This document shows, piece after piece, positions 52,101-54,554 of a stretch of 64,000 nucleotides of DNA. Position numbers and translations under genes: made by a program. Under the pieces are notes generated by a model. It was not told where the DNA came from. It ran no database searches and was given only the letters and a program-made list of their open reading frames with translations. Origin of the DNA: Trichobilharzia szidati. Taxonomy: Eukaryota > Platyhelminthes > Trematoda > Strigeidida > Schistosomatidae. The first letter of the stretch is position 1. Every line of letters begins with the position of its first letter. The DNA is taken from positions 102,756,582-102,820,581 of the forward strand of contig OX235273.1 in assembly GCA_944472155.2 (NCBI GenBank), given 5' to 3'.

Positions 52101-54002
52101 ATGCGTTTACACACTGAAGCTGCTTTCACCAGCTCATTTTGTTCAAATCTTATAAAGAGATGTGTTCTTGTTGTGCATTGATAAGGCGCTTCAGAGATCT
52201 GTGTTGGTTCATTTTAACGGTTATCTAATTTTACAATAATCTAGAAATGATGCTAGGTTTCTTGAAAATATTCGACATTATTGTATTGATTTTCTTCTTT
52301 TATTATCAACCCATTTACATGTTGACACTGACTAATCATTGTTAACAAACATATCGCCACTGGATTGGTAAACTGTTGTGTATTGTAATAAAAATGCTAT
52401 ATGTATTATAGTAGAGCCAGAGATGAGGATCTAGTTGAAAAGTAAATATTTCTTCGCTCAATCTTTCTGTTTTCTAATTGTTGTATCTGACATCTTTATT
52501 CCTAATTCGATTTCTAGCGTCCTTATAGTCCTGTCGGCCTTCATTTAGCACTCATTAAGCTGTAGTACAGTAAACTGGAAGCTGAATCCAGCATACATTG
52601 AGACTGCAGGTTTTACCACATATTTAATTTAAACAAAGCAATAGGAAGACATAATTTGTCTGAATCGTGTATTGTGTATTTACGCAACACATTTCGAACA
52701 ATCTGTGATCACACACACACGGAATTGTCATAGGAATATATATATGAAATTAATAAAGAGTTTAGAGGTGAGGAAATAGACTTAGATCAAGTTAAAAGGA
52801 AATATTGAAAGTCAAAATAACAGTGAAGATCACTAAACCAAAGAAGGGAGGTGATAAAACATCTGCCGTGGTTTCAAAACGAAGTTTACTAATTGTTGGT
52901 CCTAGATGGTTGGAGGCAATCGGCAAGAAGCCTTGGACCTAGGTTTCGTGCTAGTTGGCACTCATCAGCAAGGCGTATCTGCAACCTTGAAGGAACTGAT
53001 GTCCCTTCTGAGATTCGAACCCGCGTCACCCAGTGCTGATATTCAGACTCGCGACTGACCTCCTGTAGGACTGTATTGGATATTTTTGATTGAACACTAG
53101 TCAGTAACTAGTGTTCAATCAAAAATATCCAATACAGTCCTACAGGAGGTCAGTCGCGAGTCTGAATATCAGCACTGGGTGACGCGGGTTCGAATCTCAG
53201 AAGGGACATCAGTTCCTTCAAGGTTGCAGATACGCCTTGCTGATGAGTGCCAACTAGCACGAAACCTAGGTCCAAGGCTTCTTGCCGATTGCCTCCAACC
53301 ATCTAATAGCTACATTCAAACTGCTTTATCTAAATTCATAAAGGGAACTAATTGTTTTATATGTTTAGTGCTTTAATTAGTCACGTAGGTCATAGTAAGT
53401 AAAATTTGACCCTTCAATTAATAATTAATTATTATTCCACCTTTTTCCCCTTTTGGTTTAATTTCCTTTATTTATTTATTTATTAATTAATTCTTTTAGT
53501 TGAATGTGACGCCAATAAATGGAACGGATTAATGGAGAATTTAAGAAATGAACTGGCGTGTAATATTGTTCGTGTAATTCGTAGTCCATCATCATCATCA
53601 TCATCACATCAAGATACTAAGAGTTTGCCGTCGTCGTCATCGTCACGACCAGGTGTATTAGCCATCGGTCCTATATTCCTTGAAGTCAAGTCAACAATGG
53701 CACCAAACAGCAGCAATAGCAATAATAATAACACTACTACTACTACTAACAGTGAAATTAATGCCAATTCGACTACAGATTTATTTGAATTCTCCTTACC
53801 TGAATTGTTGTGTGCCTCTCAACAAAGTTGGCGTTATCATTTATTACGTGTCATATGGAATAATGATGATACTACTGGTTGTTCAAGCATTACTTCTACA
53901 CCAAAAGTAATACATATACCAGATTTAGCAGGTGTACTCAAACAGAAATCAATGAATTTAAGATTATGTTTAGCTATGCTAAGAAGTGAATGGATGAGAT
54001 GA
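705..54002 (+). CDS. NO VEIN-like protein: GHKL ATPase plus C-terminal NOV_C/DUF3883 domain, 23 visible exons, 5' end outside window
   Basis: This is the whole gene span; exons are listed separately. Joined coding length is 8,319 nt (2,772 residues plus TGA), and all splice phases agree. Seen: an N-box ELIQNADDN and a glycine-rich [13 protein letters not shown] (split by an intron), typical of sacsin/NOV GHKL ATPases; a following [13 protein letters not shown] and [13 protein letters not shown] block typical of the same family; and a C-terminus with [18 protein letters not shown] and FLEVKST, matching NOV_C (DUF3883). Known: Arabidopsis NOV is about 2,700 residues and acts in vascular and cell-fate development; bacterial relatives with the same two ends occur near defence genes. 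The animal function is unknown to me. Low-complexity Asn, Ser, Thr and Asp runs interrupt many exons and probably form disordered loops. The N-terminus is missing because the first exon starts at an acceptor; promoter and start codon are upstream. Inference: a large intracellular ATPase with a possible nuclease-like end. Confidence 0.85.
1270..1665 (-). mobile_element. LINE-B (RTE-like) 5'-truncated copy
   Basis: Reverse complement of the 3' part of the reverse transcriptase ORF and tail. Shares GATCTCCTC, CATCTCCATTTTCTCC and GCAGCTGTTGATAAAAGTC-type blocks with the other antisense copies. Confidence 0.7.
1725..1965 (-). mobile_element. SINE-4 copy
   Basis: Begins (reversed) with the LINE-B-like 3' tail TTTGCGTTTGGATTGGAATG. 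Shares the middle with 28490-28715 and ends at a degraded tRNA-like head with GTTGGCAAGCATTCGA. Confidence 0.6.
2360..2720 (+). repeat. Unclassified repeat R, partial copy
   Basis: Shares GACTAAAACAGGT-like, TTTGGA.T.AG..TTTT and TCGTCCTTTCACTTTTGTG blocks with 33860-34200 and 16205-16420. No coding potential seen. Bases 1965-2360 hold nothing I recognise. Confidence 0.5.
2922..3146 (+). CDS. NOV-like gene, exon 2
   Basis: The acceptor is TTTAATTCTAG and the donor GTTAGT at 3147; phase is 0 at both ends (75 codons). The end reads [18 protein letters not shown], the helix that in NOV/sacsin-type proteins leads into the ATPase. Confidence 0.8.
3268..3365 (-). mobile_element. LINE-B 3' end (very short copy)
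   Basis: ATT repeats, then CCGAGTGGAACGTAGGCCTTC and CATCTCCATTTCAC: the last ~100 bases of LINE-B, reversed. Confidence 0.7.
3380..4175 (+). mobile_element. LINE-A (RTE-like) 3' half
   Basis: Encodes the post-RT region of an RTE-like polyprotein: [39 protein letters not shown] and LPGWGPRD. The best-preserved frame is 3496-4197. It ends in a (CAGA)n run at 4154-4171. The RT catalytic part is missing, so it is inactive. Confidence 0.85.
4176..4432 (-). mobile_element. LINE-B fragment lacking its 3' end
   Basis: Reversed LINE-B, abutting the 3' end of LINE-A. Shares CACACGATCTCCT and CATCTCCATTTTCTTCAG blocks with other copies. Bases 4445-4735 show no recognised element. Confidence 0.6.
4735..5165 (-). 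mobile_element. LINE-A fragment
   Basis: Reversed LINE-A: CCATATCA, CCAATGACTCCAGCC, CTCCCTACTTGGCT and AACCTCAGTCTTACTGACC correspond to the end of the ORF. Bases 5165-5640 hold no recognised element. Confidence 0.65.
5645..6970 (-). mobile_element. LINE-A copy reaching into the reverse transcriptase
   Basis: The longest antisense LINE-A. Reversed it runs from an RT fragment with a degraded YADD box region (6690-6900), through [10 protein letters not shown] and the SVLLYG block, to the 3' end. Many stops and frameshifts; inactive. Confidence 0.75.
7127..7448 (+). CDS. NOV-like gene, exon 3 (GHKL ATPase N-box)
   Basis: The acceptor is CTAACAG and the donor GTGAGT at 7449; starts phase 0, ends phase 1. 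It encodes [19 protein letters not shown], the ATP- and Mg-binding N-box with conserved Glu and Asn, then LCDVGLSTK, the segment before the glycine-rich lid. The last codon is completed by the next exon. Confidence 0.92.
7500..7665 (-). mobile_element. SINE-1 copy
   Basis: Reversed SINE-1: the tail GATTTCAGTTA..GAACCA and TTTGGGACTC, then a B box reading GGGGTTCGAATCC. Confidence 0.65.
7960..8200 (+). mobile_element. SINE-1 copy
   Basis: Forward tRNA-like head GTCCCAGTGGCTGAATGATA, then AAGGTCCTGGACTCGATCC (B box). Confidence 0.6.
8285..8425 (+). mobile_element. Diverged tRNA-headed SINE
   Basis: TTGCCGGATTCAAATCGCA acts as a B box. The tail resembles SINE-5 (GTCCAGTTGACGAATTTCAA, GGGACGA). 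Confidence 0.4.
8730..8965 (-). mobile_element. SINE-2 copy
   Basis: Reversed SINE-2: tail GATGGTTGGCGGCAATCGAC, CCTAGGTTTCGTGCTA and AAGGCGTATCTGCAACCTTG, then B box GAGATTCGAACCCGCGTCAC. Close to the palindrome arms at 52903-53305. Confidence 0.75.
9120..9496 (+). CDS. NOV-like gene, exon 4 (GHKL ATPase G-box)
   Basis: The acceptor AAATACCAG restores the split glycine codon, giving [16 protein letters not shown], the G1 nucleotide-binding loop. It continues into [15 protein letters not shown] and KTLFVLPL, all usual in this ATPase family. The donor is GTTAGT at 9497, phase 0. Confidence 0.92.
9545..10335 (+). mobile_element. LINE-A 3' half, degraded
   Basis: Shares GCATTTGCTAACTTACGTCA, TACATCGATTGAAATGGTTA and the 3' UTR with 3380-4175. 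Multiple frameshifts. Confidence 0.7.
10340..11110. other. Intronic stretch without recognised element
   Basis: A 120-codon frame at 10620-10982 has no recognised domain and no flanking splice phase that fits the gene. Its 3' part (10960-11045) is rich in CCTAACC-like units. I call it non-coding. Confidence 0.4.
11497..11721 (+). CDS. NOV-like gene, exon 5
   Basis: Acceptor ...CATTCAAG, donor GTGAGT at 11722, phase 0 at both ends (75 codons). Encodes the middle of the ATPase region, with a Thr-rich run (ACT repeats) inside and [17 protein letters not shown] at its end. Confidence 0.8.
11815..11915 (-). mobile_element. SINE-4-like remnant
   Basis: CAACCCTCCCTCTTTACCTG and GGAATCGGCTCGG resemble the reversed SINE-4 body of 24070-24262. 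Confidence 0.4.
11915..13300 (+). mobile_element. LINE-B with reverse transcriptase domain (sense copy)
   Basis: The longest sense LINE-B. Translation across frames gives RT pieces ([42 protein letters not shown]), then [14 protein letters not shown] and WR-rich tail pieces, ending GGAACCCAAGGGAATCAT before an AAT-rich end. Stops and frameshifts throughout; inactive. Confidence 0.82.
13300..13850. other. Intronic stretch without recognised element
   Basis: Short frames on both strands only; nothing recognised before the exon-6 acceptor at 13854. Confidence 0.4.
13855..13978 (+). CDS. NOV-like gene, exon 6 (end of ATPase region)
   Basis: The acceptor is TTTCTTGTCAG and the donor GTAAGT at 13979; phase 0 to phase 1. 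It encodes [11 protein letters not shown] and [16 protein letters not shown], matching the LAFPL...FLP...G..F block of the sacsin/NOV ATPase. Confidence 0.88.
14825..15265 (-). mobile_element. LINE-B 5'-truncated copy
   Basis: Starts ATTATTGTTCCTTTGGATTC (reversed tail), then CATCTCCACTTTTTCCAG and GACTCGCCAAG. Bases 13979-14825 upstream hold only AT-rich sequence and a possible diverged SINE near 14200-14270. Confidence 0.75.
15480..15805 (+). mobile_element. LINE-A 3' end fragment
   Basis: TGGAAAAGAGTTGGGTGGGG, CCAATGGCTGGAAACTATTG and a 3' end near CACAGAC match other LINE-A copies. Confidence 0.65.
16020..16135 (+). CDS. NOV-like gene, exon 7
   Basis: A pyrimidine tract and CTGAAG acceptor precede it; the donor is GTAAGC at 16136. 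With the carried G it reads [20 protein letters not shown], the conserved DF.L.SSRE..d....WN motif of the family. Ends phase 0. Confidence 0.9.
16205..16425 (+). repeat. Repeat R fragment
   Basis: Shares AGTTGTAAGCTCCAG, TCGTCCTTCCACTTTTGTG and ACATACTG-like blocks with 34090-34190 and, reversed, with 17750-17935. Bases 16440-17150 hold no recognised element. Confidence 0.5.
17213..17656 (+). CDS. NOV-like gene, exon 8
   Basis: The acceptor is CCGTCATTTAG and the donor GTAAGT at 17657; phase 0, 148 codons. Ser/Thr-rich stretches from TCA and ACA repeats interrupt it. [12 protein letters not shown] and [10 protein letters not shown] are the recognisable globular parts. Confidence 0.85.
17750..17935 (-). 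repeat. Repeat R fragment, inverted relative to 16205
   Basis: GGTTCTATGCATTGCC, CGGAAGGACGAATACAGACG and GCGCTTACAACTG are reverse complements of 16300-16400. The pair flanks exon 8. Confidence 0.5.
18608..18615 (+). repeat. Left target-site duplication of Merlin
   Basis: GAATTGCT, matching GAATTGCC at 19570-19577 in 7 of 8 positions; 8-9 bp is normal for Merlin. Confidence 0.8.
18616..19569 (+). mobile_element. Merlin (IS1016/ISXO2-like) DNA transposon, internally deleted
   Basis: Seen: terminal inverted repeats of about 40 bp starting GGCCAAGTTAAACTTTAGAC at 18616 and ending with its near complement at 19569. They are flanked by 8-bp duplications GAATTGCT / GAATTGCC. Between 18880 and 19361 lie pieces of an IS1595/ISXO2-type transposase: [13 protein letters not shown] (N-terminal part), then [20 protein letters not shown] and [16 protein letters not shown] in another frame. 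At the first acidic position the frame reads YET rather than the usual DET, and the C-terminal third is missing. At 954 bp it is a dead relic. Merlin elements are established for schistosomes. Confidence 0.9.
19570..19577 (+). repeat. Right target-site duplication of Merlin
   Basis: GAATTGCC; see 18608-18615. Confidence 0.8.
19885..20085 (-). mobile_element. LINE-B fragment, degraded
   Basis: Weak reversed match: GTAGAACATCTTTATTG, ACATGATATCCTCC, CTCGTCGCTTTCCATTT. A (GACT)n run sits inside at 19987-20002. Confidence 0.5.
20100..20345 (+). mobile_element. SINE-4 copy
   Basis: Forward copy: a worn tRNA-like head, AACAAGCCTGGTAAAG, and a tail TATGTTCCACTCGAAAC shared with LINE-B. Confidence 0.55.
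20402..20753 (+). CDS. NOV-like gene, exon 9 (acidic run)
   Basis: The acceptor is TTAATTTACAG and the donor GTATGT at 20754; phase 0 to phase 1. It carries the acidic low-complexity run [12 protein letters not shown] encoded by GAT repeats, between [17 protein letters not shown] and [18 protein letters not shown]. Confidence 0.85.
20890..21030 (-). mobile_element. SINE-1 copy, degraded
   Basis: Reversed: ACAGCTATTTCGTCCCAGTT, TGGGACTCTTCATCGG and GTGTGTGC. Bases 21030-22400 after it show no recognised element. Confidence 0.55.
22409..22711 (+). CDS. NOV-like gene, exon 10
   Basis: The acceptor is CACTCTTACAG and the donor GTAGGT at 22712; phase 1 to phase 1. A TCA-repeat serine run is followed by [20 protein letters not shown], a W/P-rich segment usual in the middle of NOV proteins. 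Confidence 0.85.
22720..23600. other. Intronic stretch without recognised element
   Basis: Only short frames on either strand; no repeat shared with other parts of the window was noticed. Confidence 0.4.
23615..24060 (+). mobile_element. LINE-A fragment
   Basis: GGTGTACTTACTGTGCAGCA, GAGTGAGATAGGCGAATCAA and GAAGCTACATCGAATGAAAT match the LINE-A post-RT region. Confidence 0.65.
24070..24262 (-). mobile_element. SINE-4 copy
   Basis: Reverse complement of 41190-41440: GGGCTTCAAGCTAGAGCTTT, TTTACCAGTCTTATT, GACTTAACGAGGTAAAGGAG and a tRNA-like head ending ACCACCGACGC. Bases 24265-25290 after it hold nothing recognised apart from a short TA run at 24737-24746. Confidence 0.7.
25298..26014 (+). 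CDS. NOV-like gene, exon 11
   Basis: The acceptor is ATCTATCATAG and the donor GTAAGT at 26015; phase 1 to phase 1 (717 nt). It encodes [18 protein letters not shown] and ends [11 protein letters not shown], which joins [10 protein letters not shown] in the next exon; this resembles the W..FF..LGV.d.l.v motif of NOV. The donor lies about 45 bp before a long ATGT microsatellite. Confidence 0.88.
26056..26306 (+). repeat. (ATGT)n tetranucleotide microsatellite with ATGC variants
   Basis: About 60 units of GTAT interspersed with GCAT, starting about 40 bp after the exon-11 donor and passing directly into the ATT repeats of a LINE-B 3' end. It gives long open frames of Met-Tyr-Val-Cys repeats on both strands that are not genes. 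Confidence 0.95.
26307..26745 (-). mobile_element. LINE-B 5'-truncated copy
   Basis: ATT repeats, CCCCTGGGTTCCGACTG, then reversed RT-tail sequence. The reversed frame gives [13 protein letters not shown] and [10 protein letters not shown]. Confidence 0.8.
26795..26812 (+). repeat. (CA)n dinucleotide run
   Basis: Nine CA units. Confidence 0.9.
27080..27200 (+). mobile_element. tRNA-headed SINE fragment (sixth type)
   Basis: GATCCTGGGTTCGATCCC (B box), CCTGTTTTAGTCGGTGAAAC and AGTAATATCA recur, diverged, at 43345-43450. Bases 27200-27580 are unassigned. Confidence 0.45.
27585..27950. mobile_element. Head-to-head SINE-5 pair
   Basis: The left half is reversed (CCGTTGATTGATT, GGCCTCTGTTGACATGTCGG, GGGACTCG). 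The right half is forward (CAAGTGGTCATGTAGATAAC head, GTGCATCCAGTTGATGAGTC, CACCATCCACCAAATT). Confidence 0.7.
28490..28715 (-). mobile_element. SINE-4 copy
   Basis: Begins reversed with TTTGCGTTCC..TGGAATGTAGGACTTC, the tail shared with LINE-B, and ends at a degraded tRNA-like head near GACAAACATTCGA. Confidence 0.6.
28760..29180. mobile_element. SINE-2 inverted pair, degraded
   Basis: 28840-29060 is reversed (CAAGGCGTGTCAGCAATTTT, a B-box remnant, GGACACTTGG). 29110-29175 carries the forward tail (GGCTTCTTGCCAGTAGCCTC, CAACCATCTTA). Confidence 0.55.
29379..29775 (+). CDS. NOV-like gene, exon 12
   Basis: The acceptor is TTTTTCTAG and the donor GTAAGT at 29776; phase 1 to phase 2. It includes [20 protein letters not shown], the conserved D..SPEL..LL segment of NOV proteins, after an Asn run. 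Confidence 0.85.
29900..30180 (-). mobile_element. SINE-5 copy
   Basis: Reversed: GATGAATGGTGACTATCAGT, TGGAATCCAGCATGTGC, then B box GAGACTCGAACCCGGTGCCC. Confidence 0.65.
30706..31162 (+). CDS. NOV-like gene, exon 13
   Basis: The acceptor is CTTCAAATAG and the donor GTAAGC at 31163; phase 2 to phase 0. It encodes [17 protein letters not shown] and [13 protein letters not shown], a family-typical 'W...P.....L..P...F' unit, with a Gln run between. Confidence 0.88.
31250..31605. mobile_element. Head-to-head SINE-1 pair; right copy carries a SINE-2 tail
   Basis: 31255-31385 is reversed SINE-1 (GACATCAGTTAGAGAACCAT, GGGGTTCGAACTCAGGACC). 31389-31540 is forward (GTCCCAGTGGCTGAATGGTA, GGTCCTGGGTTCGAACCC). 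From about 31545 the tail switches to SINE-2 (TCCAAGGCTTCCTGCCGATC). Confidence 0.75.
31690..31945 (+). mobile_element. SINE-2 copy
   Basis: Forward: CAATCAAAGTATCCACTACA, tRNA-like A box TAGCTCAGTGGTAACG, B box GGGTTCGGATCTC, and tail CCGATCGCC-like GCAGATCGCCTCCAACCATC. Confidence 0.75.
31985..32175 (+). mobile_element. LINE-A fragment next to exon 14
   Basis: TCGTCACCTTCCTTGATG, GAAGTCTTTAACTGTTGG and GGCTCAAAATCATTCTCAAT match the LINE-A ORF end. Confidence 0.6.
32301..33146 (+). CDS. NOV-like gene, exon 14 (largest exon)
   Basis: The acceptor is CTTCTCACAG and the donor GTAAGT at 33147; phase 0, 282 codons. It contains an Asn-rich insert, a Cys pair in DCPICCIS and an acidic run [10 protein letters not shown], and ends in [20 protein letters not shown]. 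Confidence 0.88.
33190..34210 (+). repeat. Unclassified repeat R, longest copy (about 1 kb)
   Basis: Its left half (33190-33770) matches 44525-44975 (GTGTGTGG.TGTTACTTC, CCACCTTAGGGTAAGTCG versus GCTGCAAGGTAAGTCGAGG, CACATCAAGGTAGC-like). Its right half matches 2360-2720 and 16205-16420. No open frame over 70 codons and no tRNA-like head or TIR noticed. Confidence 0.55.
34578..34930 (-). mobile_element. LINE-B 5'-truncated copy
   Basis: ATT repeats, TTCCTTGGGCTCTGATCGG, then reversed RT tail (CATTCCGTTTCCACTCGAGG). Confidence 0.7.
34970..35130 (+). mobile_element. SINE-5 copy
   Basis: GGATTCGAGTTTCAGTGGGA (B box) and tail GATGACGAGTCCCAAATAGG, GACGAAATACACATC. Confidence 0.65.
35344..35739 (+). 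CDS. NOV-like gene, exon 15
   Basis: The acceptor is TGCTTTTCAG and the donor GTAAGT at 35740; phase 0, 132 codons. A lysine/arginine-rich stretch [15 protein letters not shown] follows an Asn run and could act as a nuclear-localisation signal (inference). Confidence 0.85.
35835..36800 (-). mobile_element. LINE-B copy with RT C-terminal half (antisense)
   Basis: The best antisense LINE-B. Reversed frames give [63 protein letters not shown] and [14 protein letters not shown], plus an upstream RT piece ([20 protein letters not shown]) at 36567-36680. Frameshifted and inactive. Confidence 0.85.
37270..38300 (+). mobile_element. Penelope-like element: RT 3' part plus GIY-YIG remnant
   Basis: The frame 37339-38037 matches Penelope [14 protein letters not shown] (normally YVDDTF, so catalytic Asp residues are damaged), [29 protein letters not shown] and [12 protein letters not shown]. 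It continues into [13 protein letters not shown], where the frame is lost. The next frame then reads [20 protein letters not shown], the GIY-YIG endonuclease core of these elements. The RT N-terminal part is missing. Inactive. Confidence 0.88.
38838..39272 (+). CDS. NOV-like gene, exon 16 (Ser-rich)
   Basis: The acceptor is CCTTTCTAG and the donor GTTAGT at 39273; phase 0, 145 codons. Globular VVTLLPSE and [10 protein letters not shown] blocks precede a long serine-rich insert built on TCA/TCG repeats, then [12 protein letters not shown]. Confidence 0.85.
39608..40090 (-). mobile_element. LINE-B 5'-truncated copy
   Basis: ATT repeats, CCCTTGGGTTTCGAGTGG, then reversed RT tail. A (GGCT)n run lies at 40027-40044. 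Bases 40090-41190 after it hold no recognised element. Confidence 0.75.
41190..41440 (+). mobile_element. SINE-4 copy, best preserved
   Basis: The tRNA-like head reads GCGTCAGTGGCACAGCTGTA with B box GGGGTTCGATCCCC and closing GCCGACGC. Body ACCTCGTTAAGCC, tail CCTATGTTCCAATGGGAACG shared with LINE-B 3' ends. Confidence 0.75.
41925..42185. mobile_element. SINE-2 inverted pair, degraded
   Basis: 41930-42040 reversed (TTAGGTTTCGTGCTTGCTGA, CGGCGTATCTACAG). 42060-42130 forward (TGGTTTGAATCTCACAGG, a poly-G run, GAGTTCATCC). Confidence 0.5.
42270..42480 (+). mobile_element. SINE-5 copy with poly-G run
   Basis: Forward head CCCAGTGGCTTGGTGGTTAA, then TGGAGTCCCAGTGGGAA. The copy breaks at a run of 12 G residues at 42435-42446. 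Confidence 0.55.
42608..42925 (+). CDS. NOV-like gene, exon 17
   Basis: The acceptor is TTTCTATAG and the donor GTACGT at 42926; phase 0, 106 codons. Includes [18 protein letters not shown] and a short Ser/Asn insert. Confidence 0.82.
42940..43200 (-). mobile_element. SINE-4 copy
   Basis: Begins reversed with GTGTTCCGGGTGGAACATAG (LINE-B-like tail), CTTCCGGACTTCCTG in the body, and a worn tRNA-like head near CACTGAGGTACCAGCG. Confidence 0.6.
43245..43460 (-). mobile_element. SINE-1 tail fragment joined to a tRNA-headed fragment
   Basis: 43250-43330 is reversed SINE-1 (CTGATATCAGTTAAAGAACC, GTTTGGGATTC). 43345-43450 carries CAGGTTCGAATCTCACTCC and AACTGGGTAATATCA, like 27080-27200. Confidence 0.5.
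43566..44470 (-). mobile_element. LINE-B copy (antisense)
   Basis: GTCCCCTTGGGTTCCGAGTG, then reversed RT C-terminal half; reversed frame gives [20 protein letters not shown]. Upstream RT sequence reaches about 44450 (GAGTTTTCCGTTGTGGATTT, as at 36605). Confidence 0.78.
44525..44975 (+). repeat. Repeat R, left half
   Basis: Matches 33190-33770 block by block (GGCTTCGTG/AGCTTTGCTTGC, GGCTGTTACTTCTCGACTG, AGCATAGTGT-like, CACATCAAGGTAGCC). Confidence 0.55.
45010..45180 (-). mobile_element. SINE-1 copy
   Basis: Reversed: CTGACATCGGTTAGAGAAGC, ACAGCTGTTTCGTTC, TTTGGGACTCTTCATC, then B box GAGCTCGAACCCAGGACC and head remnant. Confidence 0.7.
45285..45646 (+). CDS. NOV-like gene, exon 18
   Basis: The acceptor is CTCACATCTAG and the donor GTAAGT at 45647; phase 0 to phase 2. 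It includes [11 protein letters not shown] and [20 protein letters not shown]. Followed by an intron of only 91 bp, unlike most introns in the gene. Confidence 0.82.
45738..45840 (+). CDS. NOV-like gene, exon 19
   Basis: Acceptor TTCACCGACAG completes a split Ile codon and gives [20 protein letters not shown] and LLYLDNCK. The frame hits a stop just after 45840, so a donor GTGTAA at 45841 is inferred. An overlapping frame that stays open to 45925 does not fit the phase of the next exon. Confidence 0.6.
45894..45925 (+). CDS. NOV-like gene, possible 32-nt exon 20
   Basis: After a 53-bp intron ending TTGATAG this short segment reads [10 protein letters not shown] plus two bases. It ends at a good GTAAGT donor at 45926, and the two leftover bases are the phase needed by the exon at 48120. 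Without it the two neighbours do not join in frame. A frameshift or assembly error nearby is the alternative. Confidence 0.5.
46105..46565 (+). mobile_element. LINE-A' 3' end
   Basis: Matches 1-290. Encodes [20 protein letters not shown] and [18 protein letters not shown], then a 3' UTR ending in AATAAATAAA. Confidence 0.75.
46570..46965 (-). mobile_element. LINE-A reverse transcriptase fragment
   Basis: Reversed frame 46858-46670 reads [20 protein letters not shown] and [16 protein letters not shown], the RT catalytic block with TDD in place of ADD. It abuts the 3' end of the + strand copy. Confidence 0.75.
47240..48010 (+). mobile_element. LINE-B fragment, strongly degraded
   Basis: CAACACTAATGTCAAGTCAA and AGAGTCAGCTAAAAAGGACT correspond to the 'NTNVKS' and tail regions. 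Between about 47560 and 47830 nothing is recognised. Confidence 0.4.
48120..48517 (+). CDS. NOV-like gene, exon 21
   Basis: The acceptor is TTATTTTAG and the donor GTAATG at 48518; phase 2 to phase 1. It starts [17 protein letters not shown], has [12 protein letters not shown], and ends in a Ser/Thr/Gln-rich linker before the C-terminal domain. Confidence 0.82.
48620..49470 (+). mobile_element. LINE-A 3' half
   Basis: [63 protein letters not shown], and a 3' end with GAAAACAGACAGA. Frameshifted. Confidence 0.8.
49680..50780. other. Intronic stretch without recognised element
   Basis: AT-rich, opening with AAT repeats and GTGCTTTATTCC, a start resembling 8565-8585. No coding or repeat family assigned. 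Confidence 0.4.
50793..50975 (-). mobile_element. SINE-1 copy
   Basis: Reversed: TTGATTTCAGTGAGAGAATT, GCAGCTGTTTCGTCCTAGTC, GGGATTGAACCGAGGACCAC and head GATCATTCAATTC. Confidence 0.7.
51113..51493 (+). CDS. NOV-like gene, exon 22 (first half of NOV_C/DUF3883)
   Basis: The acceptor is CAACAATAG and the donor GTAATT at 51494; phase 1 to phase 1. It encodes [19 protein letters not shown] and [20 protein letters not shown], matching the G..GE..vy..L and V.W.N...E...PYD landmarks of DUF3883. Confidence 0.92.
51515..51715 (-). mobile_element. LINE-B 3' fragment
   Basis: ATTATTATTGGTATTC, TGCGTTCCGATTGG, GATCTCCATATCACCATCGG. Bases 51720-52880 after it hold no recognised element. Confidence 0.6.
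52903..53305. repeat. Perfect inverted repeat: two SINE-2 copies head to head, 199-bp arms, 5-nt loop
   Basis: Left arm 52903-53101 and right arm 53107-53305 are reverse complements with no mismatch that I could find; the loop is CAGTA at 53102-53106. Each arm holds a full SINE-2 with B box GGGTTCGAATCTC and tail GCCGATTGCCTCCAACCATC, preceded by about 60 bp of 5' sequence (TTCAATCAAAAATATCCAAT). The palindrome lies in the intron before the last exon of the NOV-like gene. Confidence 0.93.
53500..54002 (+). CDS. NOV-like gene, last exon (second half of NOV_C/DUF3883, stop)
   Basis: The acceptor TTCTTTTAG adds to the carried G. It encodes [10 protein letters not shown], a Ser/Asn-rich insert, [11 protein letters not shown] (the E-x-K motif), [20 protein letters not shown] and LRVIW, all DUF3883 landmarks, then stops at TGA 54000-54002. 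Downstream I see no canonical AATAAA in the next 200 bases; AATATA near 54153 is the nearest variant. Confidence 0.92.
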
Positions 54003-54554
54003 GATGAAATGATGAATGACTACGACTTCTGTCGTGGTTGTTATTGTTGTTAATGTGTGTAAATGATTCATAGCATTTAACAACCAACCCACTTTCTTGT
54101 ATAAAAAAAACACTTTCACATTTGTGATATGTATTCAAAGAGACACAGAAAAATATAACTACTATTTATATATATGATGAGTGAAACTGTCCTGTTTTTG
54201 TTTAAATTCATCATATAAACGAACCCGAGAAAGTCAGTCAACTGTTGAGGTGGCTGGTTATATAATATTCACTCTTCGTCAGATTTTGGAAAATACGCTT
54301 ACTTACCGATGTTCAACAATAGCCATATTTCTTAACCGGACGGTGGAATTCGATTCCATCGACCAAGAGATGCTGTGACAGTGTTCGACCGTGAAGGCAG
54401 TATCGAGTAAGTATATCATACTAATCAAGGGGCTCTACTCAAACTGATGCAGCTGTGTATGAGCTTATGGAGAGTTGTCTTCTGAAATGATGACAATAAT
54501 TGGTATCTGTCAGAGATGTCAACTATCCTCATTTGTGTTCAGTTTCATCAAGTA

